From assembly GCA_902597895.1 (NCBI GenBank), contig CACJZM010000002.1, forward strand, positions 1 through 64,000: DNA of 64,000 nt, given 5' to 3'. The DNA comes from an uncultured Pelagibacteraceae bacterium (GTDB lineage: Bacteria; Pseudomonadota; Alphaproteobacteria; Pelagibacterales; Pelagibacteraceae). The notes below the pieces were generated by a model, which saw only the letters and a list, made by a program, of their open reading frames with translations, had not been told where the DNA came from and did no database searches. This document shows positions 31,867-40,629 of the stretch, piece after piece. Position 1 is the first letter of the stretch. Each line of letters opens with the position of its first letter. The translations under genes were made by a program, and so were the position numbers.

Positions 31867-33364
31867 AAGTAAAAATAGTTTAAAATTAAAACAGGCAAAA
31901 TTAGCTATAATAGACATTGGATCAAACTCTATAAGAATGCTAATTTATGAGGATTTCAGTTCTTCTCGTGTGCCTTTTTTTAATGAAAAAGCAGTTTGTG
32001 AACTTGGAAAAAACTTAGATAAATCCAAAAAGCTTCATAAATCCGGTGCTGAATATGCTTTAAAAGTTTTAAAAAGATTTTCTGAAATTTTAAATGTTTC
32101 AAAAATCACAAATCTAAAAATCATTGCAACAGCAGTTATAAGAGAAGCAACTGATACAAAACCTTTTATTGATGAAGTTGAAAAACTTTTTAAAACTAAG
32201 ATTAATATATTATCAGGCGAAGAAGAAGCTACATGCACAGCTGAGGGAGTAAAAATAGGTTTTGAAAATGTTGATGGATTAGTTGCTGATCTTGGAGGTG
32301 GTAGTTTAGAATTAGCTCGAGTTGAAAACAATATAGTAACCAATAAAACCTCATTACCTGTTGGTGTTTTAAGATTATTAAATAATCCTATAATTAAAAA
32401 AAGAAATTTAGCAAAATATATTAAAAAATTATTAAAAGAAGAAAAATGGCTTTCAAAAAAAAGATTTAATAATTTATATTTAGTTGGAGGTACTTGGCGA
32501 TCATTATTTAAATTACATCTTTTTCAAAATAATCATCCGGTACATATAATTCATCAATATAGTATTGATAATAATGTTTTATCTAAGTTTGTTGAAAAAA
32601 TTTCTTCTTTTAATAAATCTAAACTTAAAACAGTTGAGTATATTTCAAAATCTAGAACACCATATTTACCTTATAGTTGCATTATACTGGATGAAATTAT
32701 GAGAGCTACAAATCCAAAAAATATTATTTGTTCTATAAGTGGTTTGCGTGAAGGTTCTTTATCAATTGACTATTTTAAAGATGTAAAAGAATCAGAAATT
32801 TTTCATAAAGCTCTTGAGAATGTTGCAAAAAAAAGAGGTGATTTAGGATCGAATTATAAAAAATATTATGATTTTATTCAGCCAGTTTTTGAAGGAAATG
32901 AGCACTTTAATAAGAAGTTATTATATTTGTCATGTGTATTAAGTCATATGGATTGGGGATTAGGCGCATTTCAAAAAGCCGAATTAGTATTTCAAGAAAC
33001 GATTAACACCCCATTACTTAGATTAACTCACAAAGAAAGAATACAATTAGCTTTATCATGCTATTGGCGGTACTGTAGTATCAAGTACAATCCAAAGATT
33101 GAGTATCTAACTTTTTTGAATAATAATGAAATTTTTTCAAGCAAACAAGTTGGAGCAGCATTGAGATTTTCACAATCATTGACCTCGATATCTACGATAT
33201 TTCTTGAAGAGTTTAAATTGTATAAAAGAGGTAATGCTGTATTTTTAAAAATTCCATCACAACATCAAGAAATAATTTCAAAACAAGTTACCAAAAGATT
33301 TAAAGCTCTTGCTAGAGAATTATTTTTAGAACCAAGAGTAATTTATTCAAATAATTCAAAATAA
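31853..33364 (+). CDS. ppx: Exopolyphosphatase / GppA family (GTG start, overlaps ppk by 14 nt)
   Basis: LAIIDIGSNSIRMLIYE, LSGEEEATCTAEGV, GLVADLGGGSLELARV. Confidence 0.91.
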   Translation: MEVIKSKNSLKLKQAKLAIIDIGSNSIRMLIYEDFSSSRVPFFNEKAVCELGKNLDKSKKLHKSGAEYALKVLKRFSEILNVSKITNLKIIATAVIREATDTKPFIDEVEKLFKTKINILSGEEEATCTAEGVKIGFENVDGLVADLGGGSLELARVENNIVTNKTSLPVGVLRLLNNPIIKKRNLAKYIKKLLKEEKWLSKKRFNNLYLVGGTWRSLFKLHLFQNNHPVHIIHQYSIDNNVLSKFVEKISSFNKSKLKTVEYISKSRTPYLPYSCIILDEIMRATNPKNIICSISGLREGSLSIDYFKDVKESEIFHKALENVAKKRGDLGSNYKKYYDFIQPVFEGNEHFNKKLLYLSCVLSHMDWGLGAFQKAELVFQETINTPLLRLTHKERIQLALSCYWRYCSIKYNPKIEYLTFLNNNEIFSSKQVGAALRFSQSLTSISTIFLEEFKLYKRGNAVFLKIPSQHQEIISKQVTKRFKALARELFLEPRVIYSNNSK

Positions 33365-33483
33365 ACTGAAATTAATTAAACTTTAATAATAAGTAAAAAT
33401 TTCTGTAACTTAATTTTTTTAAGGTGATTTGCAAAATTTAAATATTTATTATTTTCCCCTGTTTAAATTTTGTTAATTAGCTA

Positions 33484-33517
33484 CTTTCTTCCTTCTCTTA
33501 AATGAGAAGGGAGAAAG
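33484..33517. other. Strong intergenic hairpin, not terminator-like on either strand
   Basis: CTTTCTTCCTTCTC-TTAAAT-GAGAAGGGAGAAAG: 14-bp stem with one G.U, no following T tract. Confidence 0.6.
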
Positions 33518-33528
33518 ACGATTTGGAA

Positions 33529-33738
33529 TTAATTATTTATAGATGCAGAGGACTCCTCTGCATTTTTCTTAGCAAGCTTTTTTGCTTTTTTTTCTGCAGC
33601 CTTTTTTTCTAAACCAGCAATTTTAATATTAACTTTTGCCAATTTTTTTTCTTTAGCCGTAATTTTATTTTTCAAGATATCAATTGCTTTTAAAATTTTT
33701 GTTTTTTTCTTCTCATTTTTTTTTAACTTTTTTCCCAT
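33529..33738 (-). CDS. Small Lys/Ala-rich coiled-coil-like protein
   Basis: MGKKLKKNEKKKTKILKAIDILKNKITAKEKKLAKVNIKIAGLEKKAAEKKAKKLAKKNAEESSASINN; GGAGG Shine-Dalgarno just before the ATG at 33738. Confidence 0.65.
   Translation of the reverse strand: MGKKLKKNEKKKTKILKAIDILKNKITAKEKKLAKVNIKIAGLEKKAAEKKAKKLAKKNAEESSASINN
33543..33568 (+). terminator. Probable Rho-independent terminator of the plus-strand ppx transcript
   Basis: ATGCAGAGG-ACT-CCTCTGCAT followed by T5; overlaps the 3' end of the opposite-strand small ORF. Confidence 0.55.
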
Positions 33739-33817
33739 GTTTGCCTCCAAATTATTAGAAGATCAATTTAATCACATAAATCATAAATCTGAAAGTTAAT
33801 TTGATACAACCTGTAGT

Positions 33818-34309
33818 TTACTGATTATCTAGATTTTTTATTAAATATAAAAACATTGCAATATGAGAACTATTATTAAATTTTTGATTAAATATTAATT
33901 TAAATATGTCGCTTTTATTAAACAGATGAATTCTAATACCTTTTTCTGGCTTTGAAATTTTAATTAAGTCTTTTGTATAATAACCGGTAATTTTAGTAGT
34001 TAATCGCCCTGGCTCTGTATAAAAAGTTATTATTTTTCTCAATTTTGATCTTGATCTATATCCTGTTTCTTCTTTTAATTCCTTATGCGCTGATTGCAAA
34101 GTTGTTTCCTTTTTTTCTACTATGCCTGAAGGAAACTCATAATTAATTTTATTAATTGGAACTCTTTTTTGAGAAACTACCATATATTTGTTGTTAATCT
34201 TTGGTATTACTAATGAAAGATTAGATGTTTTAAGATAATGATAAAACTCTTTTTTCTTAAATTTTTTGTTAATTAAACTTATTTGATTGGTAAGTTTTAT
34301 ATTTTTCAA
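33818..34309 (-). CDS. NUDIX hydrolase (ADP-ribose pyrophosphatase-like)
   Basis: FPSGIVEKKETTLQSAHKELKEETGYRS resembles the Nudix box. Confidence 0.83.
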   Translation of the reverse strand: MKNIKLTNQISLINKKFKKKEFYHYLKTSNLSLVIPKINNKYMVVSQKRVPINKINYEFPSGIVEKKETTLQSAHKELKEETGYRSRSKLRKIITFYTEPGRLTTKITGYYTKDLIKISKPEKGIRIHLFNKSDIFKLIFNQKFNNSSHIAMFLYLIKNLDNQ

Positions 34310-34965
34310 TTTTTCTCTAAAAATAACTTTTTAACAATAAATACAGCAATTAACATTCCCACAAGTTCAGCTAAAATATAATAAGGAGTGTTTAAATAAC
34401 TAATACCAGTAAAAGACTCTGTAAATGTTCTGGCAATTGCAACAGCTGGATTTGCAAAAGAAGTTGAAGAAGTAAACCAATAACCAGCAGTAATATAAAG
34501 ACCAACACTAGCTGCAACAGCAATTTTGCCTGACTTCATGGAGCCGAAAATTATTATTATAAGCCCCAATGTTGCTATTACCTCAGATGTAAATATGTAA
34601 ATTCCATCTCTTGACTTAGTAGATAATTCATAAATTTCATGTTCAAAAAAGAAATTTGCTAAACCAACACCAATCAAGCAACCTAGCAATTGAGCAATGA
34701 TATAGTAGGGTAATAGTTTCTTTTTTAATTTACCTGTTATTGCCATTGCGATACTTACAAATGGATTAAAGTGAGCTCCTGATACATCAGCAAATACTGT
34801 AATAAGCACAAATAAACCTGCTCCTGTTGCTATTGTGTTTGCAATTAACATCACAGCAACGTCATTAGTTAGGTTTTCAGCCATTAAACCTGAGCCAACA
34901 ATAATCATTACTAAAAAACAACTGCCTAATAGTTCAGCAAGAAAATAACGACTTTTATTTTTCAT
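34306..34965 (-). CDS. MIP/aquaporin family channel (AqpS-like by context)
   Basis: AELLGSCFLVMIIVGSGLMAE, SGAHFNPFVSIAMAI (NPF variant), SFANPAVAIAR (NPA). Confidence 0.85.
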   Translation of the reverse strand: MKNKSRYFLAELLGSCFLVMIIVGSGLMAENLTNDVAVMLIANTIATGAGLFVLITVFADVSGAHFNPFVSIAMAITGKLKKKLLPYYIIAQLLGCLIGVGLANFFFEHEIYELSTKSRDGIYIFTSEVIATLGLIIIIFGSMKSGKIAVAASVGLYITAGYWFTSSTSFANPAVAIARTFTESFTGISYLNTPYYILAELVGMLIAVFIVKKLFLEKN

Positions 34966-35386
34966 TTATTAGTTCCTTTATTCTTTTATGAATATTATTA
35001 TAAACTTTTTCAATTATTTCATCTTTTTGATTTAAATCATTTGCTTCATTAAGTAATTTTACAGGATCTTCTATATCCCAATGAATTATCTGATCTTTAT
35101 TTGGCCAAATAGGGCAGACTTCGTTATTGGCATTATTACAAACTGTAATCACGTAATCCATTTTAATTTGACTATTAACGAACTCATTAAAATTTTTAGA
35201 TCTATAATTTGAAAGATCATAATGTTTTGATAATAAATAATTCTTCACATCTTCATTAATTTTTCCTGTTGGGTTACTCCCAGCACTAAAACCTTTATAT
35301 AAATCCTCATACTCGTTATTTATTATACTTTCAGCAATAATACTTCTCGCCGAATTACCTGTGCATACGAACAATATATTCTTCAT
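34955..35386 (-). CDS. arsC: Low-molecular-weight phosphatase-type arsenate reductase
   Basis: ILFVCTGNSARSIIAESI (CX5R P-loop), VITVCNNANNEVCPIWP; adjacent aquaporin. Confidence 0.85.
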   Translation of the reverse strand: MKNILFVCTGNSARSIIAESIINNEYEDLYKGFSAGSNPTGKINEDVKNYLLSKHYDLSNYRSKNFNEFVNSQIKMDYVITVCNNANNEVCPIWPNKDQIIHWDIEDPVKLLNEANDLNQKDEIIEKVYNNIHKRIKELINEK

Positions 35387-35608
35387 CTAAAAAATAACTT
35401 TATAAATACCAATTACAAACAATGGAATTTGTAATCCAAAGTTAGTAAGTATCGCTTTATCTTTGCTCATAAATCCTGCAATAGTCCATCCAACAACTCC
35501 TAATCCATGAAAATATATATTTAATGGATATATATTTAAATTTGTAAGAAGTATTCCTACTAAAACTAAAAACGTACTGATCCACTTTAGATATTTTTTT
35601 ATAAACAT
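35387..35608 (-). CDS. Small membrane protein, unknown
   Basis: 73 aa, hydrophobic segments, preceded by AAGGAAA; abuts arsC. Confidence 0.6.
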   Translation of the reverse strand: MFIKKYLKWISTFLVLVGILLTNLNIYPLNIYFHGLGVVGWTIAGFMSKDKAILTNFGLQIPLFVIGIYKVIF

Positions 35609-35666
35609 AAAATTTCCTTTCGTTATTATTATTTCAGTTATGTTAAGAATTTATTAAAATAAAGGA

Positions 35667-36068
35667 TTATCTACACTTTTTACATAATCCAAAAAACTCA
35701 AGATTATATTTACTATATTTCATACCATCTTTGTCTTTGAAATTAGCTAAGTATTTAGAAAGACCTGCGCTACTTATTTCTGTTACTTTTTCACAAATCT
35801 CGCAGATTGAAAACGCAGTAGCTTTAGCTACCTGACAACTCGAATTATGGCAGGCAATAAAGGCATTTCGACTTTCAATTTTATGAATTTTTCCTATTTC
35901 AACTAATTTATCTAAGGCTCTATAAACCTGTAACGGAGCTTTAATACCTTTTTTTTGAACATTAAAAAGAATTGTATAAGCTTTTAATGGTTCAGGAGAT
36001 TTATCTATTAAATCGAAAATAATCTGCTGATTTTTTGAAAGATTATGTTCTTTATGCATTTTGTTCAT
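35667..36068 (-). CDS. zur: Fur-family regulator, probable Zur
   Basis: PLKAYTILFNVQKKGIKAPLQVYRALDKLVEIGKIHKIESRNAFIAC, CEICEKV, CKKC; downstream of znuCB. Confidence 0.82.
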   Translation of the reverse strand: MNKMHKEHNLSKNQQIIFDLIDKSPEPLKAYTILFNVQKKGIKAPLQVYRALDKLVEIGKIHKIESRNAFIACHNSSCQVAKATAFSICEICEKVTEISSAGLSKYLANFKDKDGMKYSKYNLEFFGLCKKCR

Positions 36069-36083
36069 ATTACCGATTCCTTC

Positions 36084-36887
36084 TCAATTTTTCAATTTAA
36101 TCGTTTGTTTTATTTTTAAAAGTGAAAGTATAAATAGAAATAAAGCTGCAGCCACAATTGATGGTCCTGAAGGTGTATTAAATTCTAATGATGAAAATAG
36201 ACCGATTAAAACTGATAGCAAACCTCCAATAATTGAATATGTTACCATTTTTAATGGACTATCAGATATATTTCTAGCCATTGCTGCTGGTATGATTAAC
36301 ATTCCTGTAATTAATAATAAACCTACCATTTTGATTGATATAGCAATAATAGCTGCCATTAAAATTGTAAATATAGCTTTAGCTCTATCAGGATTTAAAC
36401 CTTCAGCTTCAGCTAATTCATAATTTACTGTTGATGCAAACAATGGTTTCCATATTAATTTAAGTATCAGTAATATTAAAGCACCACCAAACCATATAAT
36501 ATATATGTCGTTAACGGTTACAGCTAAAATATCTCCAAATAACAATCCCATGATGTCAAATCTTATAAATGTTAAAAAACCAATAACTACAAGACCAACA
36601 GCTAATGAAGAATGTGCTAAAAGACCTAGTAAAGCGTCACCAGGAAGATTAGTTTTATTTTGTAGTTGAACTAAAATTAAAGCTATTAAAGATGAAGTTA
36701 TAAATACAGAAAAAGCAATATTAAATTCTAAAGAATAAGCAATAGTAACACCAAGTAGGGCAGAGTGAGCAAGAGTATCACCAAAATACGACAATCTTCT
36801 CCATATTACAAAGCAACCTAGAGGTCCTGTAACAAATGCAACACCAATTCCTGCAAAAAGAGCTCTTATAAAAAAATCATCAAACAT
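36084..36887 (-). CDS. znuB: Zinc ABC transporter permease
   Basis: ALFAGIGVAFVTGPLGCFVIWRRLSYFGDTLAHSALLGV, AMAALIAISIKMVGLLLITGMLIIPAA-type helix. Confidence 0.9.
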   Translation of the reverse strand: MFDDFFIRALFAGIGVAFVTGPLGCFVIWRRLSYFGDTLAHSALLGVTIAYSLEFNIAFSVFITSSLIALILVQLQNKTNLPGDALLGLLAHSSLAVGLVVIGFLTFIRFDIMGLLFGDILAVTVNDIYIIWFGGALILLILKLIWKPLFASTVNYELAEAEGLNPDRAKAIFTILMAAIIAISIKMVGLLLITGMLIIPAAMARNISDSPLKMVTYSIIGGLLSVLIGLFSSLEFNTPSGPSIVAAALFLFILSLLKIKQTIKLKN

Positions 36888-36888
36888 A

Positions 36889-37638
36889 TTAATTTTTTTG
36901 TTTTATACTTCCATCATTAGAATGAACATGGTCGTGTTTATGTTCATATCTAGATAGTATTTGAGAAGCTTGTTCTCCAAATAAAGCTTTGTATTCATTA
37001 TTTTTTGCAACATCAATTGGAGATCCAGAGCAACATACGTGACCATTTAAACATACAACATGATCTGTAGCACTCATTACGGTGTGTAGGTCATGAGAAA
37101 TTAATAAAATTCCACAATTTAATTTATCAGATATTTCTTTAATCAATTTATAGAGAGCTATCTCTCCCGTAAAATCCACACCTTGAACTGGCTCATCAAG
37201 AACTAGTAATTCTGGTTTTTTTGAAATAGCTCTAGCAAGCAGTACCCTTTGAAACTCACCTCCAGATAGATTTCCTAAATTTTTATTTTTTAGATTTAAA
37301 ACACCAGTTAATGTTAAAGCTTTATTTATTTCTTCATCTTTTAGATTTTCAGTTAAAACCATGAAATCATGTACCCTTAATGGCAATGTCCAATCTACAG
37401 AAATTTTTTGAGGCACATACCCAATTTTATCAGTAAATTTCTCTACATTACCCTCAATTTTTTTATAAATACCCAATGCAATCTTTGCGGTTGTGCTTTT
37501 ACCAGATCCATTAGGGCCAATAAGAGTAACAATTTTACCTTTTTCTACTTCTAATGATACGCCTTGTACAAGCCATTTATCATTTTGACGTATACCTGCA
37601 TTTTTTAATTTTACTAAAATATTATTTTCAGAGCTCAT
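36889..37638 (-). CDS. znuC: Zinc ABC transporter ATP-binding protein
   Basis: GPNGSGKSTTAKIALG, LSGGEFQRVLLARAI, LLVLDEPVQGVDF. Confidence 0.9.
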   Translation of the reverse strand: MSSENNILVKLKNAGIRQNDKWLVQGVSLEVEKGKIVTLIGPNGSGKSTTAKIALGIYKKIEGNVEKFTDKIGYVPQKISVDWTLPLRVHDFMVLTENLKDEEINKALTLTGVLNLKNKNLGNLSGGEFQRVLLARAISKKPELLVLDEPVQGVDFTGEIALYKLIKEISDKLNCGILLISHDLHTVMSATDHVVCLNGHVCCSGSPIDVAKNNEYKALFGEQASQILSRYEHKHDHVHSNDGSIKQKN

Positions 37639-37658
37639 TTTATCACTTGACTTATTAA

Positions 37659-37673
37659 TGTTATATTATTACA
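37659..37673. promoter_or_regulatory. Putative Zur box 1 (TGTTATATTATTACA)
   Basis: Near-palindrome in the divergent znuCB/znuA intergenic region; resembles the TGTTATA-N-TATAACA Zur-type operator. Confidence 0.55.
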
Positions 37674-37677
37674 CAGC

Positions 37678-37690
37678 GTTATATTATAAC
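37678..37690. promoter_or_regulatory. Putative Zur box 2 (GTTATATTATAAC)
   Basis: Perfect palindrome around a central T, 4 bp after box 1. Confidence 0.6.
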
Positions 37691-37710
37691 AACAACAAAA
37701 TATTTTAATT

Positions 37711-38820
37711 ATGAAAAACTTAAAAAAATTGCCATTTATCCTTACAATCATATCATTCTTGTCATTATTTTCATCAGTCAATGCTGAAATTAAGGTGGTA
37801 GCATCTATTAAACCTATACATTCATTAGCTAGTTATTTAATGGATGGGGTTGCTAAGCCAGACTTAATAGTTGATGGATACTCTTCTCCACACGGTTTTG
37901 CACTTAAACCTTCTCACGCTAAAATGTTACAGAACGCAGATATAATTTTTTGGGTAGGTGAAGATTTAGAGAATTTTTTGGTTAAACCTCTTAACTCAAT
38001 AGCAAAAAAAGCTGAAAAAATAGAATTAATGGAGATTAAAGGACTAGAAAAATTAAAGTTTAGAGAAAGAAATATTTTTGATGGTCATGAAGGTCATGAT
38101 GAGCACGGACACGATGAAGATGGTCATAAAGAAGATGATCATGATGAGCACGGACACGATGAAGATGGTCACAAAGAAGATGATCATGATGAGCACGGAC
38201 ACGAAGAAGATGGTCATAAAGAAGATGATCATGACGACCACGGGCACGATGAAGATGGTCATAAAGAAGATGATCATGACGAACATGGACATGATGAACA
38301 CGAAGGCCATGCGCATGGTGAGTATGACCCACACATTTGGTTAGATCCGGAAAATGCTAAAGTTATTTTAAATGAAATGGTTGAACATTTAATAGAAAAT
38401 GATGAAAAAAATGCTTCAACTTATAAAAAGAATTTAAAAAAAGCTCAAAAAGATTTAGATAAACTTTTAAAAAAAGTAAAATCTGATCTAAATAAAGATT
38501 TTAAATCAATTGTTTTTCACGATGCATATCAATACTTTGAAAAAAGATTTGATGTTAATGTGTTAGGTGCATTTACAGTAAATACAGATGTTATGCCAGG
38601 TGCTGAACAATTGGCAGAAATCAGAGAAATTATTGAACACGATAAGGTAAGTTGTATATTCTCTGAGCCTCAATTTAACCCAGACATAATTAATGCTGTG
38701 GCTAAAGATATGGATATTCAAACTGGAGTACTTGATCCATTAGGTGCAACTTTAGATCCTGGTAAAGATTTATATTTTGATTTAATTAAAAATATGTCTA
38801 AATCTTTCAAAGGTTGTTAA
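37711..38820 (+). CDS. znuA: Zinc ABC transporter substrate-binding protein with long His/Asp/Glu-rich loop
   Basis: VVASIKPIHSLASYLMDGVAKPDLIV, SPHGFALKPSHAKML, DPHIWLDPENAK, His-rich loop. Confidence 0.92.
   Translation: MKNLKKLPFILTIISFLSLFSSVNAEIKVVASIKPIHSLASYLMDGVAKPDLIVDGYSSPHGFALKPSHAKMLQNADIIFWVGEDLENFLVKPLNSIAKKAEKIELMEIKGLEKLKFRERNIFDGHEGHDEHGHDEDGHKEDDHDEHGHDEDGHKEDDHDEHGHEEDGHKEDDHDDHGHDEDGHKEDDHDEHGHDEHEGHAHGEYDPHIWLDPENAKVILNEMVEHLIENDEKNASTYKKNLKKAQKDLDKLLKKVKSDLNKDFKSIVFHDAYQYFEKRFDVNVLGAFTVNTDVMPGAEQLAEIREIIEHDKVSCIFSEPQFNPDIINAVAKDMDIQTGVLDPLGATLDPGKDLYFDLIKNMSKSFKGC
38098..38310 (+). repeat. 45-bp tandem repeat (four full units plus partial) encoding DEHGHDEDGHKEDDH
   Basis: Units at 38098, 38143, 38188 and 38233, with a degenerate partial unit from 38278. 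Confidence 0.92.
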
Positions 38821-38862
38821 TTTAAAATTGATCTTTTGTAATAAATAATATCTAATAAAGGG

Positions 38863-39861
38863 ATGAGTACAGTTTCCCTTACGTTAGATGCAATATTTGA
38901 CCTAGCTAAAAAAACATTATTAGCAAATGAATGTAATGAAGAAACAGCATCAATACTTGCAGATTTAATAATGAAAGCTGAAAGAGATGGTTCATTATCT
39001 CATGGTCTATTTAGACTACCAGCTTATGTGACAGGACTTAAAAGTGGTAAAATAAATGGCAAAGGTAAACCAGAAGTTAAAAAAATATCACCAAGTGTAA
39101 TAAAAGTTTCAGGAAATAATTGTTTAGCTCCTGTAGTTTTAAATAAAGGTATTCCAGAATTAGTAAAAGCTGCAAAAGAAAATGGAGTAGCAGTTTTAGC
39201 TATTAATAATTCACATCATATGGCTGCTATGTGGCCTGAAACAGAAATGATAGCAGAGCAAGGGTTAGTAGCTTTTGCTTGCACATCTTACAAACCTGCT
39301 GTTGCACCCGCTGGAGCAACAAAAGCATTATTTGGAACAAATCCAATTTCCTTTGCTTGGCCAAGAAAAGGAAAAACACCAGTTGTGTATGATATGGCAA
39401 CTGCATCAATGGCAATGGGTGAAGTACAAGTTGCTAAAAGGGAAGGTCACAAAGTACCTCTTGGTACAGGATTGACTAAAGATGGTAAAGAAACCACGGA
39501 CCCTGGTGAAATAGTTGATGGTGGAGTTTTACTACCGTTTGGAGGCTATAAGGGCTCTGGAATTGCTATGATGGTCGAATTAATGGCAGGAGCCTTAGTT
39601 GGAGATAATTTTAGTTTTGAAACAGCTGCAAAAGATAATAATGATGGTGGCCCACCAAGTGGTGGTGAATTTATTTTAGCAATATCACCAGATAAACTAT
39701 CTGGAAATGATTGGAATAAACATGCAGATGAATTTTTTGAAAAAATGAAATCTATGGATGGTGTAAGGTTACCAGGTGAAAGAAGACATAAAAATAGATT
39801 AGACAAAGGTCCAAGAAATATAAATGAAGAATTGGTAAATAAAATTAAATCTTTAAGCTAA
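38863..39861 (+). CDS. Ldh2/MDH-type NAD(P)-dependent oxidoreductase (malate/L-lactate dehydrogenase or pyrroline-2-carboxylate reductase family)
   Basis: SHGLFRLPAYV, LAINNSHHMAAMWPETEMIAEQGLVAFACT, FGTNPISFAWPRK, LPFGGYKGSGIAMMVE. Confidence 0.82.
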   Translation: MSTVSLTLDAIFDLAKKTLLANECNEETASILADLIMKAERDGSLSHGLFRLPAYVTGLKSGKINGKGKPEVKKISPSVIKVSGNNCLAPVVLNKGIPELVKAAKENGVAVLAINNSHHMAAMWPETEMIAEQGLVAFACTSYKPAVAPAGATKALFGTNPISFAWPRKGKTPVVYDMATASMAMGEVQVAKREGHKVPLGTGLTKDGKETTDPGEIVDGGVLLPFGGYKGSGIAMMVELMAGALVGDNFSFETAAKDNNDGGPPSGGEFILAISPDKLSGNDWNKHADEFFEKMKSMDGVRLPGERRHKNRLDKGPRNINEELVNKIKSLS

Positions 39862-40629
39862 TTCCAATTCAATAGGTGTATGATCTGATGGTTTTTGTTT
39901 ACCACGTGGATATTTATTTATATTTACATTTTTAACATTTCCAATTAACGAGTTTGACACTAAGAAATGATCAATTCTCATACCATTATTTTTTTGCCAA
40001 GCACCACTTGTATAATCCCAAAATGTATAACCTTCTTTATCAGGATGAATATATCTATATGCATCATTAAATCCCAAGTTTATAATTTCTCTTAATTTTT
40101 TTCTTATCTCTAATCTAAACAATGCATCATCTTCATAGCCTTTTGGATTATGAACATCCTCTGGTGAGGGTATAATATTAAAATCTCCTCCTATAATTAT
40201 ATTCTCATTTTTTTTTAAAAGAGATTTTAACTTTTTAATTAAACTATCTAACCAATAGAGTTTATAAGTATACTTTTCTGTATCAACGGGATTTCCATTT
40301 GGTGTATAAACATTAATTAAAAAAATATTTTTTTTCTTTAATTTTATATCTGCAGAAATCAATCTTGACTGTTTATTTTTATCCTTAAAAATATCATTTT
40401 GTATATTATCTAGTTTTTTTTTGGAAACTATTGCTACACCGTTGTAACTTTTTTGACCAAATACGTAGTTTTCATAATTTAAAGATTGAAAATCATCAAA
40501 TGGATAGGTCTCATTAGGAGTTTTAATCTCCTGCATCATCATTATATCTGGTGAAAATTTTTTTAAATATTCTTTAATATTTTCAATTCTAGCTCTGACA
40601 GAATTCACATTCCAGGAGCTAATTATCAT
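39853..40629 (-). CDS. xthA: Exodeoxyribonuclease III
   Basis: SWNVNSVRARIENIKEYL, MMQEIKTPNETYP, GGDFNIIPSPEDV, SDHTPIELEL. Confidence 0.92.
   Translation of the reverse strand: MIISSWNVNSVRARIENIKEYLKKFSPDIMMMQEIKTPNETYPFDDFQSLNYENYVFGQKSYNGVAIVSKKKLDNIQNDIFKDKNKQSRLISADIKLKKKNIFLINVYTPNGNPVDTEKYTYKLYWLDSLIKKLKSLLKKNENIIIGGDFNIIPSPEDVHNPKGYEDDALFRLEIRKKLREIINLGFNDAYRYIHPDKEGYTFWDYTSGAWQKNNGMRIDHFLVSNSLIGNVKNVNINKYPRGKQKPSDHTPIELELA

Noticed and set aside
33543-33568. Hairpin ATGCAGAGG-ACT-CCTCTGCAT as evidence for an independent sRNA
   Set aside because: More simply the ppx terminator; no convincing promoter was found between ppx and this hairpin.
36061-36423. 120-aa plus-strand ORF
   Set aside because: Antisense to znuB, which has clear family motifs.
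38098-38277. Possible CRISPR-like or non-coding tandem array
   Set aside because: Direct tandem units without spacers, in frame within znuA; a coding microsatellite-like repeat.
38053-38344. Overlapping repeat-like ORFs (38053-38334 -, 38060-38332 -, 38078-38344 +)
   Set aside because: Out-of-frame readings of the 45-bp znuA tandem repeat; periodicity explains the open frames.
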